From an uncultured Bacillaceae bacterium (GTDB taxonomy: Bacteria > Bacillota > Bacilli > Bacillales > Alkalibacillaceae), in the NCBI GenBank assembly GCA_937983065.1, contig CALKAL010000025.1, positions 1 through 11,166 on the forward strand: a stretch of DNA of 11,166 nucleotides. The letters are read 5' to 3'. The notes under the pieces are model-generated. The model was not told the origin of the DNA. It saw only the letters and a list, made by a program, of their open reading frames with translations, and made no database searches. The position numbers and the translations under genes were made by a program. Below are positions 1 through 7,370 of the stretch, piece by piece. How positions within the stretch are numbered: position 1 is the stretch's first letter; each line of letters opens with the position of its first letter.

Positions 1-96
1 ATGAACCTACATAAATTGGTGGCCAAACAATACATTTTTAGTTTGCCATAAACATTTGCGGCTCTTGATATAGAATACACTAAAAGTAAAGTTTTA
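1..96. other. Sequence downstream of the FtsX permease, no gene
   Basis: The 96 bases after the permease stop hold an imperfect inverted repeat (GGCCAAAC at 21-28 and GTTTGCC at 41-47) without a T-tract on either strand. It is not a clear terminator. A 16-codon plus-strand frame from base 1 to a TAA at 49-51 could be the end of a convergent gene, but this is unsupported. Confidence 0.3.
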
Positions 97-2685
97 TTAA
101 ATATTTTCCTGTTTAAGACTGTCGATAATGTTTTCATTTCTAATTCTTGCCATAGAGTATCGCATCGCCAGTCCAACGATGATGAAAATCAAGACAACGA
201 CGAATAAAATACTGATCCAGGGGAATTGGAAGCCATATTCAAAGGTGTAGCCAATGGATTTGTGGATAGCAAGCATCACAAGGAAACTTATTGGCAATCC
301 ATATGCTAAAGCCTTCACGCCGTAAAAAATACTTTCATAATAGATCATTTTATTAAAACCCTTTGGTGTGATGCCGACGGAGCGAAGCATGGCAAATTCC
401 CGTTTTCGTAAGGCGACGCTTGTTGAAATCGTGTTGAAAATATTGGCGATGGATATTAAGGTAATCAACGTAATAAACCCATAAATAAATATCGACATGA
501 GTAATAGCGTTTGCTCTTCTTTCTGGCGCATTTGATGAACATTCATAATAAAGAAATCGGCATCGTTCAGTTCTTCAATAGCCGTTTGCGTGCCCATTGG
601 ATCAGAACTTTTTAAATAAACATAAGGTACCGTATCGATTCCCAGTTCCTCTAAAGCCGCTTGGGGCACAATGATGTCGAGTCCGCCTATTCCCATCTGA
701 GACGATTCGACTCCCATCGGTACTTGATTCGTTAGTGCACCAATCTCCAGAGTCTCTACGAACTCCCATTCTGTTTCACCATTGTCATATGCTTCATGGG
801 ATATATCGAATAGTTCGAGTCGCTCGCCAACATCGGCATGGATGGTTTTCAATTCAATGATTTTTCTGGATGCTGCGTCTTCATATTTTATCCGTTCAAT
901 CACAATTCCTTTTGGTGTATCTTGATCGATGTACTCTTCGGCTTTTACTCCAATTTGTTCGGCATATCGTTTAAAACTTTCTTCATCAAGGCCGTGTAAA
1001 GCAACAAAGTACGGGTATTTTCCATCTTCCAAAGGAATATCGAATTCTTCGATGTCTTTTTTCAATACAGTAGGCAATTGTTCCAGAGGAACATGGGCGT
1101 GTAAATGGGCTTCATCTTTAATTGTAGATTCTGTAACAAAATCCAATTGGGTATAGCGAAGGATTTCTTCCCTGTCTATGTCATTTCCACTCTGAATTAA
1201 AATATCAAACTGATAGGCATCTTGTGTCATTTCCAGTGATTTTTTAAGATTCGCGGTAAAAAAGTTCACTGTTAAAAACAGGACAATGCTAATAACTAAG
1301 GAAAACAGGGTCGCCAGGTATCGTTTTCGATACCGTTTCATATTTTTTAAGCCGATTTCTGCTTCAATCCCAAAAAGTTTGCGTACGAGTTTGGATGTTT
1401 TGACCGATTTTCGTGATAATTTAATATCATGGGTTTGCCGGATCGCATCAATAGCGGAAATTTTGGATGCCCGTCTTGCAGGGATATAGCTTGAAAGAAA
1501 AATGGTTAGCATTGAGATTACACAAGCTACAATAATCGAAGCCGGCGTAACGACTAATTCCAATCTCTCGGCAACACCGAGAGCATCGCTTAAATACGTG
1601 TTAATATACAGGAATGTGACCCCGATGCCACCGATGCCAGCAAGAATGCCGATCGGTATACTAATTGCGCCAATGACAATTCCCTCAAATATTACGGAGT
1701 TTCTTTTCTGTTTTCTTGTCGCACCGACACTCGCCAACATCCCTAAATGCCGTGCACGGTCGGAAACACTGATAGCAAACGCATTATAAATCAATGCGAT
1801 CGAACCGATGATAATGATGGCCATGATAATGCCGGCCAGGGAAAATAGTGTCATGCGTAAATTATCGTTCGCTGTGACACCATAGTAACGGAGTAGATTG
1901 CTATTAAAATCAACTTTTTCAATCCCGTGCTTTTTGGCGAGAGCTTTTGCATGGTCATAAATAGAACCGTTTATTTTATTTACAGTAATATATAGATCTA
2001 CAAGATCTCCTTCACTTAACAGTTCCTCATCCACATAACCTATTACTGTATAGCCAGGTGACCAGGATGGCTCCCATGATGGTCGTTCAATGATTCCCAC
2101 GATAGTTACTTGCTTTGTTTCCATAATATTTAATTGTTCAAACAGGTCTTCGCCATCTTGCTGCAGAGAATCGGTCTGGTTTAACGGAATATAATCTGTA
2201 GTACTGATTCGTTCACCAATATCAAAAGTTAACTGATCACCAATTTTGTAATGAACTTTCGCGTTATCGATAATCGCCTCTGAAATTGCAATTTCATTTT
2301 TATTTTGCGGGAGTCTTCCTTCAATTACTTGAATCGGAAATTGCTCGAACCCCTGTTTATTATAATTTTTAAAATAAAAATACGGTTTATTAGGATTACT
2401 GGACTCATTGAAAGAAGCATATCCATCACTGGAAAGGACTAGCGTCTTTGTTTCGCTATCATTTTTAATCGCTTCAATCTGTTCGCGATTCACATTTTCA
2501 TAGGAAACGTGCCATTCCCCATTGCGACTGATTTCGTCCCGGATCATGATATCTAAAAAGGAAACACACAGTGTCGCCACGGCGGTGATCATCGCCACAG
2601 AAATGATGACACCGATGATGGTCACAAGGGTGCGGCGTTTATTTTCTTTTAAATGTCGGAGCGTGAGCTTACTGATAATATTCAT
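97..2685 (-). CDS. FtsX-type ABC transporter permease, large (862 aa)
   Basis: Membrane subunit of an ABC transporter, expected to pair with the ATPase encoded just upstream. A cytoplasmic N-terminus is followed by a membrane helix at about residues 20-44, an extracellular domain to about 275, three helices at about 278-302, 331-360 and 380-402, a helix at 458-478, a second extracellular domain, and three C-terminal helices at about 727-750, 788-808 and 823-841. The two FtsX-like cores each carry the typical cytoplasmic loop (SVGATRKQ near 319-326; LRSVGITPKG in the second half). This 8-helix double FtsX/MacB layout is longer than BceB (about 650 aa, 10 helices), so it is not a plain BceB. 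It resembles YtrF/Vex-like permeases. Its ATG overlaps the ATPase stop as ATGA, and an AGGTGATT ribosome site lies inside the ATPase gene, so the two are translationally coupled. The likely role is export or removal of an antimicrobial peptide; the substrate is not deducible from the sequence. Confidence 0.9.
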   Translation of the reverse strand: MNIISKLTLRHLKENKRRTLVTIIGVIISVAMITAVATLCVSFLDIMIRDEISRNGEWHVSYENVNREQIEAIKNDSETKTLVLSSDGYASFNESSNPNKPYFYFKNYNKQGFEQFPIQVIEGRLPQNKNEIAISEAIIDNAKVHYKIGDQLTFDIGERISTTDYIPLNQTDSLQQDGEDLFEQLNIMETKQVTIVGIIERPSWEPSWSPGYTVIGYVDEELLSEGDLVDLYITVNKINGSIYDHAKALAKKHGIEKVDFNSNLLRYYGVTANDNLRMTLFSLAGIIMAIIIIGSIALIYNAFAISVSDRARHLGMLASVGATRKQKRNSVIFEGIVIGAISIPIGILAGIGGIGVTFLYINTYLSDALGVAERLELVVTPASIIVACVISMLTIFLSSYIPARRASKISAIDAIRQTHDIKLSRKSVKTSKLVRKLFGIEAEIGLKNMKRYRKRYLATLFSLVISIVLFLTVNFFTANLKKSLEMTQDAYQFDILIQSGNDIDREEILRYTQLDFVTESTIKDEAHLHAHVPLEQLPTVLKKDIEEFDIPLEDGKYPYFVALHGLDEESFKRYAEQIGVKAEEYIDQDTPKGIVIERIKYEDAASRKIIELKTIHADVGERLELFDISHEAYDNGETEWEFVETLEIGALTNQVPMGVESSQMGIGGLDIIVPQAALEELGIDTVPYVYLKSSDPMGTQTAIEELNDADFFIMNVHQMRQKEEQTLLLMSIFIYGFITLITLISIANIFNTISTSVALRKREFAMLRSVGITPKGFNKMIYYESIFYGVKALAYGLPISFLVMLAIHKSIGYTFEYGFQFPWISILFVVVLIFIIVGLAMRYSMARIRNENIIDSLKQENI

Positions 2686-3365
2686 GGACGAATCACCTCA
2701 TCATTAGCAATTTTCCCGTCTTCAATGGAGATGATCCGGTCCGCCTGCAAAGCGATACGCTCATCATGGGTAATGACGATTAATGTCTGATTGTACGTTT
2801 TGTTAAACATTTTGAGGAGCTCCATAATTTCCTCGCCGTTTTTACTATCGAGGTTACCCGTCGGTTCGTCAGCAAGAATAATCGCCGGGTTATTGATGAC
2901 CGCCCGACCAATGGATACCCGCTGTTGCTGTCCGCCGGAAAGCTGGTTTGGTAAATAGTTGAGGCGATTTTTGAGTCCCAGGGTTTGAACGATTTTGGTA
3001 AACTGCTTTTCATCAACGTTCTGTCCGTCTAACAGGAGCGGCAATTTGATATTTTCTTCCACCGTTAAAATCGGTAGCAAATTATAAAACTGGTAGATTA
3101 ACCCGATTTGTCTCCGGCGAAAAATGGCTAATTGCGTTTCATTTAACCGATAGATATTCGTTTTGTTTATCAGCACTTTTCCGCTCGTTGGACGATCAAC
3201 GCCTCCGAGTAAATGAATCAAGGTTGATTTTCCCGAGCCAGATGGTCCGATGATGCAAATAAATTCACCTTTTTTTACAGAAAAAGAAACATTATCTAGA
3301 GCTTTAACGGCCGTTTCGCCTTTACCGTACACTTTCGTTAGATTTTTAACTTCTAATATGGTCAT
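2682..3365 (-). CDS. ABC transporter ATP-binding protein (LolD/MacB/BceA type)
   Basis: Cytoplasmic ATPase of 227 aa, the usual length for the group that energises FtsX-type permeases. Visible motifs are Walker A GPSGSGKST at residues 40-48, Q-loop Q92 (YQFYNLLP), signature LSGGQQQR at 142-149, Walker B IILADEP at 162-168 with E167 as the catalytic base, D-loop around 171-173, and H-loop H200. All catalytic residues are present, so it should be active. It starts at ATG with a GGAGG ribosome site a few bases upstream. It overlaps the permease gene by 4 nt. It is preceded by a 145-bp gap holding the kinase terminator, a four-repeat operator and a -10 box, so it begins its own transcript. It most likely acts with the FtsX permease as a peptide detoxification or sensing transporter. 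Confidence 0.94.
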   Translation of the reverse strand: MTILEVKNLTKVYGKGETAVKALDNVSFSVKKGEFICIIGPSGSGKSTLIHLLGGVDRPTSGKVLINKTNIYRLNETQLAIFRRRQIGLIYQFYNLLPILTVEENIKLPLLLDGQNVDEKQFTKIVQTLGLKNRLNYLPNQLSGGQQQRVSIGRAVINNPAIILADEPTGNLDSKNGEEIMELLKMFNKTYNQTLIVITHDERIALQADRIISIEDGKIANDEVIRP

Positions 3366-3399
3366 GTGAAATCCTCCACCTTTATCATTCTTCGTGTAC

Positions 3400-3405
3400 A
3401 GTATA
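3400..3405 (-). promoter_or_regulatory. -10 box of the ATPase/FtsX permease promoter
   Basis: The minus strand reads TATACT, one mismatch from TATAAT, about 35 bp upstream of the ATPase start codon. Seventeen bases further upstream the hexamer is CGTGAA, a poor match to TTGACA. A good -10 with a poor -35, abutting a repeat array, is the layout of an activator-dependent promoter. This is inferred from sequence only. Confidence 0.5.
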
Positions 3406-3416
3406 TCCAGCGAAAA

Positions 3417-3460
3417 TGACTTTCACGTGACTTTAAAGTGACAATTTATTCACTTTAGAA
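3417..3460 (-). promoter_or_regulatory. Four tandem 11-bp repeats, probable response-regulator operator
   Basis: Read on the plus strand, the 44 bases divide into TGACTTTCACG, TGACTTTAAAG, TGACAATTTAT and TCACTTTAGAA. All are exactly 11 bp with a shared T(G/C)AC start, and three share TTT next. OmpR/PhoB-family regulators bind head-to-tail direct repeats with 11-bp spacing, one monomer per helical turn. The array ends 11 bp before the -10 box, so its nearest unit overlaps where the -35 should be. A second reading is also possible: bases 3451-3464 form a perfect inverted repeat, CACTTT-AG-AAAGTG. The likely ligand is the response regulator at 4517-5200. Confidence 0.6.
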
Positions 3461-3484
3461 AGTGCCACAAAGTTTTGATAAATA

Positions 3485-3522
3485 TTAAAAAATAAACAGG
3501 TGAATGTTTATTAAATCACCTG
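3485..3522 (-). terminator. Rho-independent terminator overlapping the kinase stop codon
   Basis: On the minus strand CAGGTGA (3522-3516) pairs perfectly with TCACCTG (3503-3497) across a 12-base loop, followed directly by TTTATTTTTT. The TAA stop of the kinase (3513-3511) lies inside the loop, and the upstream arm is coding. This separates the regulator-kinase transcript from the transporter transcript. Confidence 0.7.
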
Positions 3523-4524
3523 CTTGTAAAATTTAATATGAAATTGCGTTCCTTTGCCCGGTTGACTTTTTACCTCAATATCTCCGTGTTGACTCGTGAT
3601 TAAAACATGGGCCATGGCAAGGCCGATGCCTACACTATCTTTACTGGCATTCTTTCCTTTGTAAAACCGCTTGAAGATATAGGGCAGATCCTCTTTAGGA
3701 ATGCCTTTTCCGTTATCCGAAACTATTATTTCTGTGTAAAGGGCATTCTCTGAATATTGAATGGTAATCTTTCCACCTTCATCCGTATGCTCAATGCAGT
3801 TTTTAATAATATTGATTAGCGCTTCGACGGTCCAGTTCAAGTCACCGATAAAAGTAGCATTTTCGTCCCCTTCAATTGATAACTGTTGTCCTTTAATTTC
3901 CATGGGAATGAGTAATGGTTCGATGGCCTGTTGTACAAGAGAATGAACCAGAATTTTTTCCTTTTTAAACGTAATGGTGCCGGCATCGATTTTGGATAGC
4001 TTGAGTAAAGAGGAAACGAGCCATTCCATACGTTCGAGCTGTAGTTTTATATTACGGGTAAACTCGCTGTGCTTTCTTTCATCCAATTTTGGCTCCCGCA
4101 ACAACTCTGTCATGACCATCATGGACGTAAGCGGGGTTTTTAGTTGATGGGAAATATCAGAAATCGCATTGGATAATTTCACCTTTTCTTCGTGTAGTAC
4201 CGTTCCTTGTTCAGCAAGCATGTTTGTGACTTTATAAATATTGTTTTTTAAAATGCTTAATTCGCCTTCCCGATTATCACGAACATCGAGATGGTAGTTG
4301 CCATTGGCGATTTCCTGTAAGTATGCGGATAATTTTTCAATTTGCAAATAGCGCCATTTCGTAAAGATTAGTGTACATAGGATTAAAAGAACAGATACGG
4401 TAAATACAATCAAAGCAGCTGTGCTCGAAACCAAAATTGCAGCAAGCAAGATGCCGATGCCGCTAATGACCAAGAATGTCACCAGCAAAACTTGAATTTC
4501 GCGATTGCGCAACAATTTAGTCAC
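3511..4524 (-). CDS. Sensor histidine kinase with two close membrane helices (VncS/Bce-like system)
   Basis: Membrane histidine kinase of about 337 aa, partner of the response regulator encoded just upstream. Numbered from the GTG at 4524, two helices span about 12-32 and 35-55 with only a few residues between them. It therefore has no extracellular sensor domain, as in intramembrane-sensing kinases that read the state of a partner transporter. A HAMP-like linker follows, then the H-box SHQLKTPLTS with phospho-acceptor H126, N-box NIIKNCIEHT (N238/N242), G1 DNGKGI at 270-275, F-box IFKRFYKG, and G2 GIGLAMA near 299. All catalytic elements are intact. The start is uncertain. GTG 4524 gives the natural-looking N-terminus MTKLLRNREIQ and an 8-nt overlap with the regulator. 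TTG 4539 extends it by 5 residues. TTG 4515 has the best-spaced GGTGA ribosome site. Confidence 0.9.
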   Translation of the reverse strand: MTKLLRNREIQVLLVTFLVISGIGILLAAILVSSTAALIVFTVSVLLILCTLIFTKWRYLQIEKLSAYLQEIANGNYHLDVRDNREGELSILKNNIYKVTNMLAEQGTVLHEEKVKLSNAISDISHQLKTPLTSMMVMTELLREPKLDERKHSEFTRNIKLQLERMEWLVSSLLKLSKIDAGTITFKKEKILVHSLVQQAIEPLLIPMEIKGQQLSIEGDENATFIGDLNWTVEALINIIKNCIEHTDEGGKITIQYSENALYTEIIVSDNGKGIPKEDLPYIFKRFYKGKNASKDSVGIGLAMAHVLITSQHGDIEVKSQPGKGTQFHIKFYKQVI

Positions 4525-5200
4525 CAACCTTATAGCCAATCCCGCGCACCGTCTGGATTAAAGTAGGTTTTTGGGGATCGTCTTCTAACTTTTCCCGTAA
4601 TCGTTTCACATAGACCGTCAATGTATTATCATTAACAAAATCACCGCCGACATCCCAAATGCGGTCCAGTAACTGAGATCTCGTTAGAACCTGACCGATG
4701 TGGTTGGCGAAAATTAAAAGAAGTCGATATTCCAGTGCGGTCAGTAAAATTTCCTGGCCATTTTTGTATACTTTACCATCCAGCGTATTGATCTGGATGT
4801 TTTTGATTTTAATGATATTGGTTGTTTGGGTATGGCGATGGTAACGCCGGAGCACAGATTTAATACGCGAAATGAGTTCCCGAATACGAAACGGTTTCGT
4901 AATATAATCATCTGCCCCCATATCGAGCCCCATCACTACATTGACCTCATCATCGGCGACAGTTAAAAAGATGACGGGGATATCGCGCATGTCTTTGACG
5001 AGCTGGCATAACTCATAACCACTCCCGTCAGGTAAGGACAGGTCGAATAAGCATAAATCGATATCAGCAATTTGTTTATGAATGACGGCGGTTGCCGAAG
5101 ATTTATCATGACAGACGATTGTATCAAAACCTTCTTGCTGTAGGGAATACTCCAATCCAGAGGCGATGGTCCGATCATCTTCCACTAATAATATTTTCAT
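4517..5200 (-). CDS. OmpR/PhoB-family response regulator
   Basis: Cytoplasmic two-component regulator of 227 aa. The receiver domain covers about residues 1-115 with acidic pocket E7, D8 and D9, phospho-acceptor D53 (CLFDLSLPDG), T80 and K102 (YITKPF). The C-terminal winged helix covers about 128-227, with the TLTVYVKRLREKL recognition-helix region and the GIGYKV wing. ATG 5200 is chosen over the GTG at 5209 because a GAGGTG ribosome site lies six bases upstream of the ATG, whereas the GTG itself falls inside that site. It is the first gene of a regulator-kinase transcript with its own promoter. Its probable target is the 11-bp repeat array upstream of the ATPase gene. Confidence 0.94.
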   Translation of the reverse strand: MKILLVEDDRTIASGLEYSLQQEGFDTIVCHDKSSATAVIHKQIADIDLCLFDLSLPDGSGYELCQLVKDMRDIPVIFLTVADDEVNVVMGLDMGADDYITKPFRIRELISRIKSVLRRYHRHTQTTNIIKIKNIQINTLDGKVYKNGQEILLTALEYRLLLIFANHIGQVLTRSQLLDRIWDVGGDFVNDNTLTVYVKRLREKLEDDPQKPTLIQTVRGIGYKVGD

Positions 5201-5233
5201 TTTTAACACCTCGATATTTTCAGGAATACTTTT

Positions 5234-5262
5234 ATCTTATTGAACCATCATGCGGTCGTCAA
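5234..5262 (-). promoter_or_regulatory. Sigma-A type promoter of the regulator-kinase operon
   Basis: The minus strand has TTGACG (5262-5257), a 17-bp spacer and TAAGAT (5239-5234), about 34 bp upstream of the regulator ATG. These match the -35 and -10 consensus at 5/6 and 4/6. No 11-bp repeat array is visible here, which suggests basal expression rather than autoregulation. Confidence 0.5.
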
Positions 5263-5316
5263 AATGATAACTTACCAACAAGCTTCCTACATTTATTTAT
5301 ATTTTAGAAAAGGTCC

Positions 5317-5334
5317 GAAACGATCAGGCGTTTC
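5317..5334. repeat. Short inverted repeat upstream of the regulator promoter
   Basis: GAAACG and CGTTTC pair perfectly around a 6-base centre. There is no T-tract, so it is not a terminator. It lies about 55 bp upstream of the -35 of the regulator promoter and could be an operator, but nothing else supports that. Confidence 0.25.
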
Positions 5335-5491
5335 CTTTACCCTCATCGGTTTGCGATTTTCAGAATATTTCCTTTAAGCATATTATGAAGGTTATTATTT
5401 AAATTGTACATATGTTAAAAGTTGGTATTTGGATAAAATGGGTTTACATTAAATGGCATACTGGGAGAATTTCAGCGAAAAGGGGGGTAAC

Positions 5492-5623
5492 ATCGAGGGA
5501 TTTTTAAATGATATGAAAGGCTAGACGAGATTACAGAGTCAGGAATTTATTAAGCCAAACAAGTTGAGGATCGCTCTCTTAATATTGTTTACAAATGAAA
5601 TGACCGATGTTAATATATATTAA
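5492..5623 (+). pseudogene. Winged-helix (HTH) regulator remnant with lost start and in-frame TAG
   Basis: A plus-strand frame begins after a strong AAAGGGGGG ribosome site at ATC (5492) rather than ATG. It reads EGFLNDMKG, a TAG stop (5522-5524), then TRLQSQEFIKPNKL and RIALLILFTNEMTD, and ends at TAA (5621-5623). The segment FIKPNKLRIALLILFTNEMT resembles the first helices of small winged-helix regulators of the ArsR/HTH_34 kind, where 'NKLRIALL' precedes the recognition helices. Those recognition helices are missing. A decayed start, an internal stop and loss of the 3' part indicate a dead gene. The family assignment is from pattern memory only and is tentative. Confidence 0.4.
5588..5616 (+). 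promoter_or_regulatory. Possible extended -10 promoter for the small membrane gene
   Basis: TTTACA (5588-5593), a 17-bp spacer and TAATAT (5611-5616), preceded by the extended -10 dinucleotide TG at 5608-5609. It lies about 50 bp upstream of the ATG at 5668. The -35 falls within the remnant of the previous gene, so it may be fortuitous. Confidence 0.35.
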
Positions 5624-5667
5624 AAATTCTGAAATATTAATATGTATTTCGAAGGGAGTAAAGATTG

Positions 5668-5868
5668 ATGAATCTTGATTTAACAATGGCCATATTAGGG
5701 TTTATAGCGATGTGGTCGATATTTTTGTTTTTTTTTTGAGTCATTCACCGTTACCACACAAGATATACGAGGGAAAATACCTGGGTAAAGGATATTCTCA
5801 TTTCATTTTTACAGACCGTGGTCATCTTTTTTGTTGTCGGTCCGCTTTTCTATTTCTTTTTCTCATAA
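5668..5868 (+). pseudogene. Small two-helix membrane protein gene with in-frame TGA
   Basis: A GAAGGGAG ribosome site (5651-5658) precedes the ATG at a good distance. The frame gives 23 codons ending WSIFLFFF, then TGA (5737-5739), then 42 further codons in the same frame to TAA (5866-5868). The first half is one hydrophobic helix. After the TGA comes a basic hydrophilic stretch (VIHRYHTRYTRENTW) and a second strong helix (ILISFLQTVVIFFVVGPLFY). Together they make a sensible 66-residue hairpin membrane protein if the TGA replaced a sense codon such as TGG. The TGA sits at the end of a 10-T run, so slippage there would shift the frame, but neither shifted frame gives a better protein. The most likely reading is a gene inactivated by a point mutation. 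I do not recognise a family. Confidence 0.45.
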
Positions 5869-6107
5869 TCAGTGTCTTATGAATTTCGCAAGCGAATTCG
5901 CTAAAGGTTTGTGAATTAGATGAGGGGAAAGTAATCGTTTATACCATTCTTTGTTGATAGATATTCATATAGAAATTTTTCTTGAATTACTATTTATTTG
6001 ATTATCGGTTACTATTTAATTATTTAAGGCCTTTGCTATTTATCAATTTAACAAAAATCAAAAACTTATATCCTCTCGATTTGTTTACCAATCTTTTAAT
6101 TGGTTTG
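5869..6107. other. AT-rich stretch with no gene
   Basis: No convincing coding sequence is visible here. It holds an imperfect inverted repeat at 5881-5899 (GAATTTCGC and GCGAATTC around AA) just after the membrane pseudogene, without a T-tract. A second 6-bp hairpin at 6087-6104 (ACCAAT/ATTGGT) lies just after the stop of the minus-strand open frame, also without a good T-tract. Neither qualifies as a clear terminator. Confidence 0.4.
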
Positions 6108-6371
6108 TTAGGTGGCATCTTTTACCTCAATTTTGAATTCCGTATTCTCAATGACCTCTACCAAGCCTTTGAAAATCTCTTCTAATATGGGCGTTTTATT
6201 TGTGCGCCATTCTTTTTTTCTTTCGCCATCGATCCGATAACGAACATAAGGAGTGCTCGATTTGGCTCCTTTACGTTTTATAATTTTGGTGCGGGAAAAA
6301 AGACAAGTAAAAAGTACAAACAGCGTATTAACCAATGAGTTGTTATAATTATTTCGGAATCCATCGGTCAA
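6108..6371 (-). CDS. Unrecognised 87-codon open frame, possibly a gene fragment
   Basis: The frame opens at TTG with no clear ribosome site in front. It encodes a short hydrophobic patch (LVNTLFVLFTCLFS, about residues 13-26), then a basic segment (KIIKRKGAKSS) and a charged C-terminal half (YVRYRIDGERKKEW, then EEIFKGLVEVIENTEFKIEV). The C-terminal half has the amphipathic pattern of a real protein. The frame stays open upstream of the TTG to a TGA about 35 bases away, adding TWHKTSKLI. It could be the 3' remnant of a larger gene or an ATG-started small protein of about 45 residues beginning inside. I recognise no family. Surrounding decay makes a fragment more likely than a working gene. 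Confidence 0.3.
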   Translation of the reverse strand: MTDGFRNNYNNSLVNTLFVLFTCLFSRTKIIKRKGAKSSTPYVRYRIDGERKKEWRTNKTPILEEIFKGLVEVIENTEFKIEVKDAT

Positions 6372-6431
6372 TATTAGTTTGCTCGTTTTATGCCAGGTCT
6401 TTCATTCGGTCGACTTGGTTTTGTCATTTAT

Positions 6432-7349
6432 TTATTTCAGATTCGTCCATTTCTTAAAGGTGACGTTAATCATAAATTCATGGTTATGAAGATCAGCGTC
6501 CACCTTTCCACCTTGTTGTTGTACAAGCTGTTTTACTATATGCAGCCCGAGTCCGAGCTGTCCGCCTGTCCGACTTGCATCCAGGCGAAAGGTCCGATCG
6601 AAAATGCGATCGATGTTTATGCGCTCCCTATGGTTAACATCATTGACTGCCCGTAAATGGATATATTCTTCTCCTTCAATAAAATGAATGGTTAGATAGC
6701 TTTTGGCATAGCGTAAGGCATTTTGAACAATATTGGTCACAATGCGACTCGTTGCCTTTCGGTCAGCTAAAATAGGAGGGACGGTGACTTCATCAATCTG
6801 TACGTGAAGCTCTCTTTTTTCAAATTCTTCATAAAACAAGAGCATCGTTTCCGCCACAATCGTATCCAAAAATAGTTGTTCCATTTCGAGAGGTACGTCT
6901 GCCGATTCGACCTGGGATAGTTCATAAAATTCATCGGCAATCATCATGAGATTGTCAATTTTCCTTTGAATGATTGATAAATATTCTTGTTTTTCTGCAT
7001 CAGAAAGAGATGAATCTGTTAGCAATTCGGAAAAGCCTTTAATGGATGTTAAAGGCGTCCGTAAATCATGGGAAATATTGGTGATTTCTTGCTTTAGTTG
7101 ATTTTCTCTTCTTAGCATATTTTGTTGTTCTTGTTTAAAAATTTGAATGAGCTGGTTGATTTTCGAAATAAATTCCATCAAGATTTTACTATGAGTATTG
7201 GTACGAACTAATTCATTTGTTCCAACATCCTCAATAATTTCTTCCAGTTGGCTCGTCATTCTTTTGATATCCCAATGAAAAAGGATTATCTTCCCGATGC
7301 TAATCAATAGTAAAACGATTAGAACAATGATTATCAACCAGCTGCCCAC
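6432..7349 (-). CDS. Sensor histidine kinase of the BcrAB/YcbLMNO-like module
   Basis: Membrane histidine kinase of 305 aa. One or two tight helices occupy about residues 3-26 with no extracellular domain, so signal input probably comes through the membrane or the partner transporter. The H-box is NISHDLRTPLTS with H94, the N-box NIVQNALRYAKSY with N206 and N210, the F-box IFDRTFR, and the G2 box QLGLGLHIVK at 264-273. The usual DxGxG of the G1 box is absent: the equivalent reads AVNDVNH near 234-240. A weak G1 is common in this YcbM-like subgroup. The GTG start is preceded by GAAGGGATG, 21 bases after the permease stop and in the same frame. Length and gene order match the B. subtilis ycbLMNO group, although there the kinase follows the regulator directly. 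No clear terminator is seen downstream. Confidence 0.9.
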   Translation of the reverse strand: MGSWLIIIVLIVLLLISIGKIILFHWDIKRMTSQLEEIIEDVGTNELVRTNTHSKILMEFISKINQLIQIFKQEQQNMLRRENQLKQEITNISHDLRTPLTSIKGFSELLTDSSLSDAEKQEYLSIIQRKIDNLMMIADEFYELSQVESADVPLEMEQLFLDTIVAETMLLFYEEFEKRELHVQIDEVTVPPILADRKATSRIVTNIVQNALRYAKSYLTIHFIEGEEYIHLRAVNDVNHRERINIDRIFDRTFRLDASRTGGQLGLGLHIVKQLVQQQGGKVDADLHNHEFMINVTFKKWTNLK

Positions 7350-7370
7350 AATTAGTCATCCCTTCTTCAA

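Noticed and set aside
21..47. Inverted repeat after the FtsX permease as its terminator
   Set aside because: It has a bulged stem and no T-run; the real terminator may lie beyond the window.
1502..1789. Plus-strand open frames inside the FtsX permease gene
   Set aside because: They lie opposite a clearly coding strand, have no ribosome sites and encode no recognisable protein; they are shadows.
5737..5739. TGA in the small membrane gene as a selenocysteine or programmed recoding site
   Set aside because: No selenocysteine insertion hairpin is visible after it, and nearby genes are also decayed, so a point mutation is simpler.
5881..5899. Inverted repeat after the membrane pseudogene as a terminator
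   Set aside because: The stem is interrupted and no T-tract follows on either strand.
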